Below, piece after piece: positions 11,197-20,527 of a stretch of DNA of 64,000 nt. Position numbers and translations under genes: made by a program. Source of the stretch: Megascapheus bottae (lineage: Eukaryota; Chordata; Mammalia; Rodentia; Geomyidae); assembly GCA_024803745.1 (NCBI GenBank), contig JANJXV010000040.1, forward strand, positions 2,590,257-2,654,256, read 5' to 3'. The number at the start of each line of letters is the position of its first letter. Within the stretch, counting starts at the first letter, position 1. Under the pieces are notes generated by a model that saw only the letters and a program-made list of their open reading frames with translations, did no database searches and was not told the DNA's origin.

Positions 11197-13808
11197 GCAC
11201 CCCTCCCCTGCACCCCTCTCCACGCACCCCTCCTCTGCACCCCTCCCCTGCACCCCTCTCCATGCACCCCTCTCCACGCACCCCTCCTCTGCACCCTTCT
11301 CCATGTACCCCTCCTCTGTACACCTCTCCATGCACCCCTCTCCACGCACCCCTCCTCTGCACCCTTCTCCATGCACCCCTCCTCTGTACACCTCTCCATG
11401 CACCCCTCTCCATGCACCCCTCCCCACGCACCCCTCCTCTGCACCCCTCTTCATGCACCCCTCTCCATGTACCCCTCCTCTGCACCCTCTCCATGCTCCC
11501 CTCTCCATGCATCCTCTCCATGCACCCCTCCTCTGCACCCCTCCTCTGCACCCCTCTCCATGCACCCCTCCTCTGCACCCTCTCCATGCTCCCCTCTCCA
11601 TGCACCCCTCCTCTGCACCCCTCTCCATGCACCCCTCTCCATGCACCCCTCCTCTGCACCCTCTCCATGCACCCCTCCTCTGCACCCTCTCCATGCTCCC
11701 CTCTCCATGCACCCCTCCTCTGCACCCTCTCCATGCACCCCTCCTCTGCACCCTCTCCATGCTCCCCTCTCCATGCACCCCTCCTCTGCACCCTCTCCAT
11801 GCTCCCCTCTCCATGCACCCCTCCTCTGCACCCTCTCCATGCTCCCCTCTCCATGCATCCTCTCCATGCACCCCTCCTCTGCACCCTCTCCATGCTCCCC
11901 TCTCCATGCACCCCTCCTCTGCACCCTCTCCATGCTCCCCTCTCCATGCACCCCTCCTCTGCACCCTCTCCATGCTCCCCTCTCCATGCATCCTCTCCAT
12001 GCACCCCTCCTCTGCACTCCTCTCCATGCTCCCCTCTCCATGCACCCCTCCTCTGCACCCTCTCCATGCTCCCCTCTCCATGCACCCCTCCTCTGCACCC
12101 TCTCCATGCTCCCCTCTCCATGCACCCCTCCTCTGCACCCTCTCCATGCTCCCCTCTCCATGCACCCCTCCTCTGCACCCTCTCCATGCACCCCTCTCCA
12201 TGCATCCTCTCCATGCACCCCTCCTCTGCACTCCTCTCCATGCTCCCCTCTCCATGCACCCCTCCTCTGCACCCTCTCCATGCACCCCTCCTCTGCACCC
12301 TCTCCATGCTCCCCTCTCCATGCATCCTCTCCATGCACCCCTCCTCTGCACTCCTCTCCATGCTCCCCTCTCCATGCACCCCTCCTCTGCACCCTCTCCA
12401 TGCACCCCTCCTCTGCACCCTCTCCATGCTCCCCTCTCCATGCACCCCTCCTCTGCACCCTCTCCATGCTCCCCTCTCCATGCACCCCTCCTCTGCACCC
12501 TCTCCATGCTCCCCTCTCCATGCACCCCTCCTCTGCACCCTCTCCATGCTCCCCTCTCCATGCATCCTCTCCATGCACCCCTCCTCTGCACTCCTCTCCA
12601 TGCTCCCCTCTCCATGCACCCCTCCTCTGCACCCTCTCCATGCTCCCCTCTCCATGCACCCCTCCTCTGCACCCTCTCCATGCTCCCCTCTCCATGCATC
12701 CTCTCCACGCACCCCTCCTCTGCACCCTTCTCCATGCACCCCTCCTCTGTACACCTCTCCATGCACCCCTCTCCATGCACCCCTCCCCACGCACCCCTCC
12801 TCTGCACCCCTCCTCTGCACCCTCTCCATGCTCCCCTCTCCATGCACCCCTCCTCTTCACCCTCTCCATGCTCCCCTCTCCATGCATCCTCTCCATGCAC
12901 CCCTCCTCTGCACTCCTCTCCATGCTCCCCTCTCCATGCACCCCTCCTCTGCACCCTCTCCATGCTCCCCTCTCCATGCACCCCTCCTCTGCACCCTCTC
13001 CATGCTCCCCTCTCCATGCACCCCTCCTCTGCACTCCTCTCCATGCTCCCCTCTCCATGCACCCCTCCTCTGCACCCTCTCCATGCTCCCCTCTCCATGC
13101 ATCCTCTCCATGCACCCCTCCTCTGCACTCCTCTCCATGCTCCCCTCTCCATGCACCCCTCCTCTGCACCCTCTCCATGCTCCCCTCTCCATGCACCCCT
13201 CCTCTGCACCCTCTCCATGCTCCCCTCTCCATGCATCCTCTCCACGCACCCCTCCTCTGCACCCTTCTCCATGCACCCCTCCTCTGTACACCTCTCCATG
13301 CACCCCTCTCCATGCACCCCTCCTCTGCACCCCTCCTCTGCACCCTCTCCATGCTCCCCTCTCCATGCACCCCTCCTCTTCACCCTCTCCATGCTCCCCT
13401 CTCCATGCATCCTCTCCATGCACCCCTCCTCTGCACTCCTCTCCATGCTCCCCTCTCCATGCACCCCTCCTCTGCACCCTCTCCATGCTCCCCTCTCCAT
13501 GCACCCCTCCTCTGCACCCTCTCCATGCTCCCCTCTCCATGCACCCCTCCTCTGCACCCTCTCCATGCTCCCCTCTCCATGCATCCTCTCCATGCACCCC
13601 TCCTCTGCACCCTCTCCATGCTCCCCTCCTCTGCACCCTCTCCATGCACCCCTCCTCTGTACCCTCTCCATCCTCCCCTCTCCATGCTCCCCTCCTCTGC
13701 ACCCTCTCCATGCACCCCTCCTCTGCACCCTCTCCATGCTCCCCTCTCCATGCACCCCTCCTCTGCACCCCCTCCATGCTCCCCTCCTCTGCACCCTCTC
13801 CATGCTCC
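11197..13808 (+). repeat. 40-bp minisatellite array, about 65 units
   Basis: The unit is made of three sub-motifs in order: CTCCATGCTCCCCT, CTCCATGCACCCCT and CCTCTGCACCCT (14+14+12 = 40 bases). Units missing or repeating a sub-motif are frequent. A common variant has CATCCTCTCCATGCACC and CTGCACTCCTCTCC. The left 300 bases are more diverged, with CCACGCACC and CTGTACACC forms. The + strand is C/T-rich and the - strand G-rich. The array stops at the edge of the CpG island. No stop codon occurs in most units in any frame, giving spurious open frames of 600 to 1250 codons on both strands. Confidence 0.97.
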
Positions 13809-14309
13809 CCCCCCCCCGCTCCTCCCCGCTCCTCCCCGCTCCCCCCCTCCCTCCTCCCGGCGGGGTTCCTGACGTGGCGGGCGGGCGGGGTCCGGGGTCC
13901 GGGCCTCCGCGGGGTTTCGAGCCCGCGCCCCTCGCTCCGCCTCCGCCTCCGCCCGGGCGCCACATCTGGAAGCGTTCAGCGTCGGCGGGGGCGGCGCGGG
14001 GCGGAGCGGCGGGCGCGGGGCGGAGCGGGGCGGCGCGGGGCGGAGCGGCGGGCGCGGAGCGCGGACAGCGGCGGCGGCGGCGGCGCCCGCGGAGCCCAGC
14101 GTCCGTCCGCCCGTCCGCGCGTCCGCCCGTCCGCCCGTCCGCCCGTCCGTCCGCCCCGCCGCCCGCCGCCCTCCCCCCGCGCGGAGCCGGCGCGGCCCAG
14201 GCGGCGGCGGCCGAGCGCGCGGCCGGCGGGCGGGGGTCGGGGCCGGGGTCCGGGCCGGCGCGCCGCGCCCTCCGCCCCGCTCCGCCCCCCGCCCGGGCGC
14301 AGGGCCCGG

Positions 14310-14390
14310 ATGTGCCGAGGATGCGCGGCCGGGCCGCCCGCCGGGGCCGAGGTCGCGGGGAGCCGGGGCCCGGGGCGCGGGGCGCGGTGA
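14310..14390 (+). other. Possible upstream ORF in CpG-island leader (26 codons)
   Basis: ATG at 14310 opens a 26-residue frame beginning MCRGCAAG and stopping with TGA at 14388-14390. A second one (27 codons) starts at 14321 and stops with TAG at 14402-14404. Both precede the candidate ATG at 14459. If the island is transcribed to the right, they could dampen its translation. There is no evidence that either is translated. Confidence 0.2.
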
Positions 14391-14458
14391 CGGGGATCAG
14401 GTAGAGGAGGAGGAGCGGGAGGAGGAGCGGGAGGACGACGAGGAGGAGGACGAGGAGG

Positions 14459-14486
14459 ATGCGCGGCCCCGACGAGAGCCACCCAG
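14459..14486 (+). CDS. Candidate alternative first coding exon of CACNA1C
   Basis: An ATG at 14459 opens MRGPDESHP and runs to a strong donor, CAG|GTAAGG, at 14486/14487. It leaves one base (G) that joins GT TCC at exon 2 to give Gly-Ser-Asn, so the frame and phase fit exactly. A TAG at 14402 lies in frame upstream, so this would be the first Met of its frame. The leader between them is purine-rich (GAGGAGGAG). Two short upstream frames, starting at 14310 and 14321 and ending at 14390 and 14404, would precede it. The peptide does not resemble the known exon 1a or 1b products. About one in three donors would have the right phase by chance, so transcript evidence is needed. This is inference, not a known isoform. 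Confidence 0.4.
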
Positions 14487-14560
14487 GTAAGGCCGCGCCG
14501 CCCCGCGCCGCCCCGCGCCGCCCCCAGACCCGGCCGGGGCCTCCGCGGCCGCCCGACCGC

Positions 14561-16135
14561 TCCTCCCCCAGATCCCCCCTCCCGGATCCCCTCCTCCCCA
14601 TCCCCCTCCTCCCCAGACCCCCTCCCGGATCCCCTCCTCCTCCCCAGATCCTCCTCCCCCCAGACCCCCTCCTCCCCACCCCTTCTCCTCCCCATCCCCC
14701 TCCTCCCCAGACCCCCTCCTTCCCAGATCCTCCTCCCCAGATCCTCCTCCCCCAGACCCCCTCCTTCCCAGATCCTCCTCCCCAGATCCTCCTCCCCCAG
14801 ACCCCCCTCCTCCCCAGACCCCCTCCTCCCCACCCCCTCCTCCTCCCCCCAGACCCCCTCCTCCCCATCCCCTCCTCCTCCCCCAGACCCCCTCCTCCCC
14901 ACTCCCTCCTCCCCAGATCCTCCTCCCCAGACCCCCTCCTTCCCAGATCCCCCCTCCTCCCCAGACCCCCTCCTCCCCCCAGACCCCCTCCTCCCCATCC
15001 CCCTCATCCCCAGATCCCCCTCCTCCTCCCCCTCCTCCTCCCCAGATCCCCTCCTCCCCCCCAGATCCCCCTCCTCCCCAGACCCCCCTCCTCCTCACCC
15101 TCCTCCTCCCCCCCAGATCCCCCTCCTCCTCCCCAGATCCCCCTCCTCCCCACCTCCTCTTCCCCACCCTCCTCTTCCCCACCTCCCTCCTCCTCAGATC
15201 CTCCTCCTCCCCAGACCCCCCTCCTCCCAGATCCTCCTCCTCCCCAGACCCCCTCCTCCCCAGACCCCCCCTCCTCCTCAGATCCTCCTCCTCCCCAGAC
15301 CCTCTCCTCCCCAGACCCCCCTCCTCCTCAGATCCTCCTCCTCCCCAGACCCCCTCCTCCCCAGACCCCCCTCCTCCTCAGATCCTCCTCCTCCCCAGAC
15401 CCTCTCCTCCCCAGACCCCCCTCCTCCCAGATCCTCCTCCTCCCCAGACCCCCTCCTCCCCAGACCCCCCTCCTCCTCAGATCCTCCTCCTCCCCAGACC
15501 CCCCTCCTCCTCAGATCCTCCTCCTCCCCAGACCCCCCTCCTCCTCAGATCCTCCTCCTCCCCAGACCCCCTCCTCCCCAGACCCCCCTCCTCCCCAGAC
15601 TCCTCTCCTCCCCAGACCCCCCTCCTCCCAGATCCTCCTCCTCCCCAGACCCCCCTCCTCCCCAGCCCCCCCTCCCCTGAGCCCCCCTCCTCCCTAGGCC
15701 CCCCTCCTCCCCAGACCCCCCTCCTCCCCAGCCCCCCCTCCCCTGAGCCCCCCTCCTCCCTAGGCCCCCCTCCTCCCCAGACTCCTCTCCTCCCCAGACC
15801 CCCCTCCTCCCATATCCTCCTCCTCCCCAGCCCCCCCTCCCCTGAGCCCCCCTCCTCCCTAGGCCCCCCTCCTCCCCAGACTCCTCTCCTCCCCAGACCC
15901 CCCTCCTCCCAGATCCTCCTCCTCCCCAGCCCCCCCTCCCCGAGCCCCCCCTCCTCCCCAGGCCCCCCTCCCTGACACGGGTCTCCCCCAGCCCCCTCCC
16001 CCAGCCCTCCCCTCCCCGGCGTCCCCCCTCTCCCCATGATATCCCCTCCCTGCCCCCCTCCAGCCCTCTCCCTGTGATCCTTCCATCCCTCTGCCCTCCT
16101 CCACCCCCCCTCCCCTGTCCCCCCCCCATGTGGGC
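14561..16135 (+). repeat. Polypyrimidine repeat block (CCTCCTCCCCAGACCCC type)
   Basis: About 1.5 kb of loosely repeated 14-30 bp units such as CTCCTCCCCAGACCCCC and CTCCTCAGATCCTCCTC starts just after the candidate donor at 14487. The + strand is almost pure pyrimidine apart from the AGA, AGC and TGAG interruptions. Longer units of about 100 bp (with CCCTGAGCCCCCC and CCCTAGGCCCC) repeat from about 15660 to 15950. The CAG of each unit looks like an acceptor with a perfect pyrimidine tract, so cryptic splice sites are dense here. Confidence 0.93.
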
Positions 16136-16217
16136 CGCACCTGAGCAGGGGCCCTGTGGGCTTGGCGCTTTCGTGTGCTGAGGACATCCTGGCAGGGTGT
16201 GCCTGGCTCAGGCATGA

Positions 16218-16285
16218 GCCTGGGAAGGAGGGAAGGAGGGAGGGAAGGAGGGAGGGAAGGAGGGAGGGAAGGAGGGAGGGAAGGC
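16218..16285 (+). repeat. GGAAGGAGGGAG tandem repeat
   Basis: Five to six copies of a 12-bp purine unit, GGGAAGGAGGGA, on the + strand. The strand asymmetry flips relative to the pyrimidine block just to the left. Confidence 0.9.
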
Positions 16286-17040
16286 AGGGCACCGCTGCCT
16301 GCCTCCCCGTCCCGGGAACTTTCTCCTTTTCCCCAGTGCCCAGCGCCGGGCCAGGCCAGGGAGCTCAGGGTGCTGGGTCCCCCAAGCTCTCCGCCCCTCA
16401 TCTCTCCCAGACTCCAAGTCTCCCCCCACCCCTCCTTCCTGGGGTGCCGGCCGGGGTCTCCCCTCTTTTCGCCCCCCCATCCGGGGACAGGCCTCTGCCC
16501 TCCACGGCCGGCCTGTCTGCCCGGCTGCCCTCGGAAGCCCAGCCGGGCACCCTGGCCTCTGCTTCCCAGCTTGGGTGGCACCGTGGGAAGGAAGGGGCTG
16601 CGGTCACCAGGGCATCATCTCCCCCGCCGCCGCCGGGTCACCTGTAACCAGCTCTCCCCTGGTCACTGGAGGATGGGAAGTCGGGAGGGAGGCCCCCAGG
16701 GAGGGGGTGAATTCCAGGCCTCCTTCAGGTGCACCCCGGCTGCTGCTGCCCCGGGTTCCCTTCTGTGCTCGCACACCCAGCCGGGGAGGGCCACGCCCTG
16801 ATCGGGGACGGTGGCCACTTTCAGGTGAGGACGCGTCCTCCCCTGGCTTCTTTCCCATTGGCCCCCCAGCCCTCATGCCTGCAGGGAGCAGGCTTTAAAA
16901 GGGGGAGCGGGAGGATCCATGGCCAGGGAGGGGGGGCTGCGGGGGGGCGGCCGGGGTGGGGGCTTCGCGTCCCCAGCAACACGCCAGCCACGCCGAGAGC
17001 AGCCTGATTTCCACGGCTCCCTCCAAGCCGCCGCAGTGGT

Positions 17041-17090
17041 TATATAATTCACGGAGCGGCGGTGTCTCCGTTCCTAGATGCCGTGCCGGG
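17041..17090 (+). promoter_or_regulatory. TATA-like site with short ATG and phase-1 donor
   Basis: TATATAA at 17041-17047 is followed 31 bases later by ATG at 17078 (MPCR) and the donor GGG|GTGAGT at 17090/17091. An in-frame TAG lies immediately before the ATG. The donor phase (one base, G) fits exon 2. The leader would be very short, so this is a weak second candidate for an alternative start. The surrounding 16960-17100 is free of recognised repeats. Confidence 0.2.
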
Positions 17091-19243
17091 GTGAGTCGGG
17101 GTCCTTGCCGCCCTCCCCCCACGCCCGTCCTCTCCTCCCGTGTGGTTGGCCTCGGCGAGGTGTTCTTTTTTGTGGGGTGGGGGTGAGGGTGGACGCGAAC
17201 CGTGTCTGTCAGGAGACAGGCCTGGGAGAGCAGGCGTGTTTGTGACAAGGCGGACGGACGGGGAGCCGGGGAGCCGGGGCGGAGGACGGGAGGAGCTCCT
17301 GGAGTTCCAGGAGGCAGGAGGAGGGGAGGGCAGGGCCACCGCTGACCTCGAGGCTGACCTCAGCCAGCGGCGGCGGTGACAAACCAGAGCCCAGGACTAG
17401 AAAAGTTGCCGGGGCTGGGCGGCCTCCCTTCCTCCCTTCTGTCTTCCTGACACGCTTGAAAGGCTCCAGTTCATGCACCCGTCTCCTCTCTGGCTTTTCA
17501 GTGTGTGCGCGTGTGCGCGTGTGCGCGTGTGGCTCTTGACGCTGGATCTGGGTGCCACCTGCCCACTGAGCCTTACCTGCGGTGCCCCGTCTGCTCTGGT
17601 CCCATGCCAGCCTGCCAGCCTCCCACTGCTTTTTTTTTTTTGGTTGTTTTTCTTTCTTTCCTGGAGCTGCTGTTCTGCTGCGGGTTTTGGCTCCGCTGGC
17701 AGAGCGAGTTTCTTCATCCAGGCAGGCATTCCACAAAGAAAACATCAGGATGCCCGGCCCGTCTCTGCTAGACGGGGTTGGAAAACCGTGTCCTGGAAGG
17801 GCTCTTTACAACCGTGAGACCCCCCAGACTCCATGGTCGTCATCATTGTCAAGTAATAATAATAATAATCGTGACAACAACGAGAACAGTCACAGTCCAC
17901 GCTCTCTGCAAACGTCCAGAGAGCGAGGGCGCTCGCCCGTGGGCCAGAGCAGGTGGATGCATGCGTGACGCGAGCATCTCTTGCCCTTCACGCTGCGGAT
18001 TAGGGGGGGGTTGGGGGTTCCAGGCGCGTTGTAAGGTGTCCGATGAGCACACGGTGGGCTCCTTCCTCAGTGTGGAAGTGGATTTCACAGGACGGAACGT
18101 ATATCTTTGGGGCCTGGGGGTGGGGAGCGGGGCGGCCGGGCGCGATGTTGCCAGCAGACGTCTAAGAGGCTTTGCGTGGTTGCCCTTCGTGTTTGGTGGT
18201 GGCGCCTTATTCCTGTCCTGGGCATGTGGATGCTACAAAGGTGGGACTCTTTGCAAGCGCTCTGGTGAAGCCATGACTGCCCTCGCCCCCCTGCGTGTCC
18301 CCCCCCCAGCATTTCTTAGAGTCTGGACTTCTTCCATGTTCTCCCCGTTGGCTGGCAGTTGCGTCCGGCTGGTTCTTCTGTGATGGGGCTGAGCAGGGAG
18401 TTGCGAGGCCCTGTTGAGCTTTGGCTGCCCCTTTGTGGCCTGCCCTGGCTTTATTCCAGAGGCTCCAGGTCTGCTTGAACGCGTCCCTCCTCTCGGGAGT
18501 GGCTGGACAGATGCCGTGCAGACCCTGCTGTGCGTGTGGCTTCTGCCTCTCCCAGTAGGTGGTGCTGCAGGGCTTAGGAGCCGGGCCTGGGGCTCTGGGC
18601 AGGTCAGGAAGTCCACCTCCGGTAGGGACTGTCCCCCTGCGGCCACACTCACGCCTGCCCCCGTGCGGAGGGCCCAGGGGGAGGACCAGTGTGTGTCAGG
18701 GTGTCTCCGTGAGGCACATGCAGAACGGGGGGACCCCACGGAGACCCCCTCCCGTCCCTCTGTGACTTCTCAGAGTCCCCTTGGAGTTCTCTGGCCTTTA
18801 TGAGCACCTCTACCTTGGACTCCTGTTTATGCCCCCGCCCGTGCCCGGGTAACGTCTGCTTCGTGGCGGGAGCCTGTGGTGTGGTGCTCTGTGCTTTGCA
18901 GGGATGGGTGAGGAGCCAGGGCAGAGCCAGGGCAGAAGCCAGAGGCAGCCTGGAGGGCAGGGTCTGGAAAAGCTCCAGTCGTCCGTTCAAAGGTCCAGAG
19001 TCTCATCTCTAACTTGATTGGGGAGGGGGAGAACCCCACACAAACAGCCGGGCACACCTCACAGCTTGTATCGGAGTCTTCCTCTCCACCCACTCCAGGA
19101 CCCCAGGGGCTAGGAAGTCACGGAGATCAGCTCAGAATACAGTGAATTCCCCGTGATTGTCTGCCAAACAACTGCACTCGTTTCCTTTCCCCCGGTTTTC
19201 TGAGTTGCAACAAGTGTTCGGAATCTGAGAAACCCTTGACCCT

Positions 19244-19332
19244 GAGCTGTGTGCGTGCGCGCGTGCACGCGTGTGTGTGTGTGCACGCGTGTGTGTGTGT
19301 ATGTGCGTGTGTGCGTGCGTGTGTGTCCATCT
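19244..19332 (+). repeat. (GT)n with GCGC and CACGCG interruptions
   Basis: Alternating GTGCGTGCGCGCGTGCACGC and GT runs; possible Z-DNA. Confidence 0.93.
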
Positions 19333-20196
19333 GCACGTGTCTTCCTTTTACAGAGATTCTCAGGGCCTGAGGTGGACACTACGTGTGGAACGAGTCACAA
19401 GGCTAAGCCGGCCCAAGGCAGCTCTTTCTAGATTGGTGTGTCCTGTACAGACAGACAGACAGACACAGCAGGCACGTGGATCCCAATAGTTCTGACTTTG
19501 CCAGAAAATACATACTTACTCTGGGCTTAGTCTGTTTCTGGACTCTGTCCTGGGTTAAGGCAGGGAAGAGAGTGGAGGGGAGTGTGCTTAGAAAAGAGAC
19601 CACCAAACCCCAAAAGAAAACCCGGGGATTCGTTTCACAGAATGACTAGGTGCGAAGTATCTCTTCCCGTGCGTGTGGACCGCGCCAGCCAGGGCCCAGC
19701 ACCCCGAGTTACGGCCCTCAGCACGGAAAGAATCCGGTGACACCTGTTTACACACCTTCGGGGCGGGAAGCCAGGGAATAAATAGCTGTGGCTAGAGCGG
19801 CCCGGAGCGTGGAATGTGCTCAGTGCCTCGAAGCCGGGCGCGTCGGCATCACCAGACTCCATCACAGACAAAGCAAGGTGGAGGGCTGCCACCTGGGACC
19901 CTGGGCCGAGCCTCCTGGCCAGCAGTGCTCAGACCGGGCCCTGGCTTCCCCAGAGCTGTCGGCGAGGCAGCGGTGAGCAAAGTGGGCTCGATTTGTGTTT
20001 GTCCCCTTCCCGTGTCGTATGGAGAGGCCTGGGCCCCTCAGCCTCTGTGTTGCCAGTAGCTCAGGCGCCGAGGGGAGAGGGTGCCGCGTTACTAGAGAGA
20101 CCGGACTCCACTGAGGAGGTTAAAAAGAGGATAAGGAGGGCTTGGTCCTCAGAGGAAAAGGAGATGCAGGGTGGGTGGGGTGGATCATGGCATCGG

Positions 20197-20383
20197 GTGT
20201 GTGTGTGTGTGTGTGTGTGTCTGTGTGTGTGTATCATGGCAGTGTGTGTGTGTGCATGTCTGTGTGTGTGTATGGATCATGGCAGCAGGTGTGTGTATGT
20301 GTGTGTGTGCATGTCTGTGTGTGTGTGTCTGTCTGTGTGTGTGTGGATCATGTCTGTGTGTGTGTGTGTGTGGATCATGGCGG
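20197..20383 (+). repeat. (GT)n punctuated by GGATCATGGC
   Basis: GT runs are separated by ATCATGG or GGATCATGGC at about 20233, 20274, 20345 and 20373, so the array is a longer-period repeat and not one microsatellite. Confidence 0.9.
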
Positions 20384-20477
20384 GCCATCCAGCCTCTTTG
20401 GTGTCTCCCCTTCCCCAAACTCCACAAACAATGTTCTAGCTGCACACTCACCCCAGAACGGTCCTCCTCTGCTGTGA

Positions 20478-20527
20478 TGCGTGTGCGTGTGCGTGTGTGG
20501 TGCATGTGCGTGTGCGTGTGTGTGTTT
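20478..20527 (+). repeat. (GCGTGT)n microsatellite
   Basis: GTGCGTGTGCGTGTG repeats. Confidence 0.88.

Larger units (their letters stand above)
13809..14560 (+). promoter_or_regulatory. CpG island, candidate promoter
   Basis: The sequence turns abruptly from CpG-poor minisatellite to extremely CpG-rich DNA. It has repeated GGGGCGGAGC boxes (SP1-like) at about 13990-14065, a GTCCGCCC-type 8-bp repeat at about 14100-14157, and GCGCGC-rich stretches to 14390. No TATA box is seen. Such an island normally marks a promoter, and its place upstream of exon 2 on the coding strand suggests an alternative CACNA1C promoter. It could also be an unexpressed island or drive an antisense RNA. The edges are set by eye. 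Confidence 0.8.

Noticed and set aside
11197..13808. CRISPR-like or gene-family repeat array
   Set aside because: Units are contiguous without unique spacers and the genome is mammalian; it is a minisatellite.
10787..14868. Open frames of 600-1258 codons (His/Pro/Cys-rich on +, Met-Glu-Arg-Gly-rich on -)
   Set aside because: They are translations of the 40-bp and polypyrimidine repeats, open in every frame, with no non-repetitive domain.
14459..15697. 412-codon Pro/Ser-rich frame continuing past the candidate exon
   Set aside because: After the GTAAGG donor at 14487 it only translates pyrimidine repeats. Only the first nine codons are considered a possible exon.
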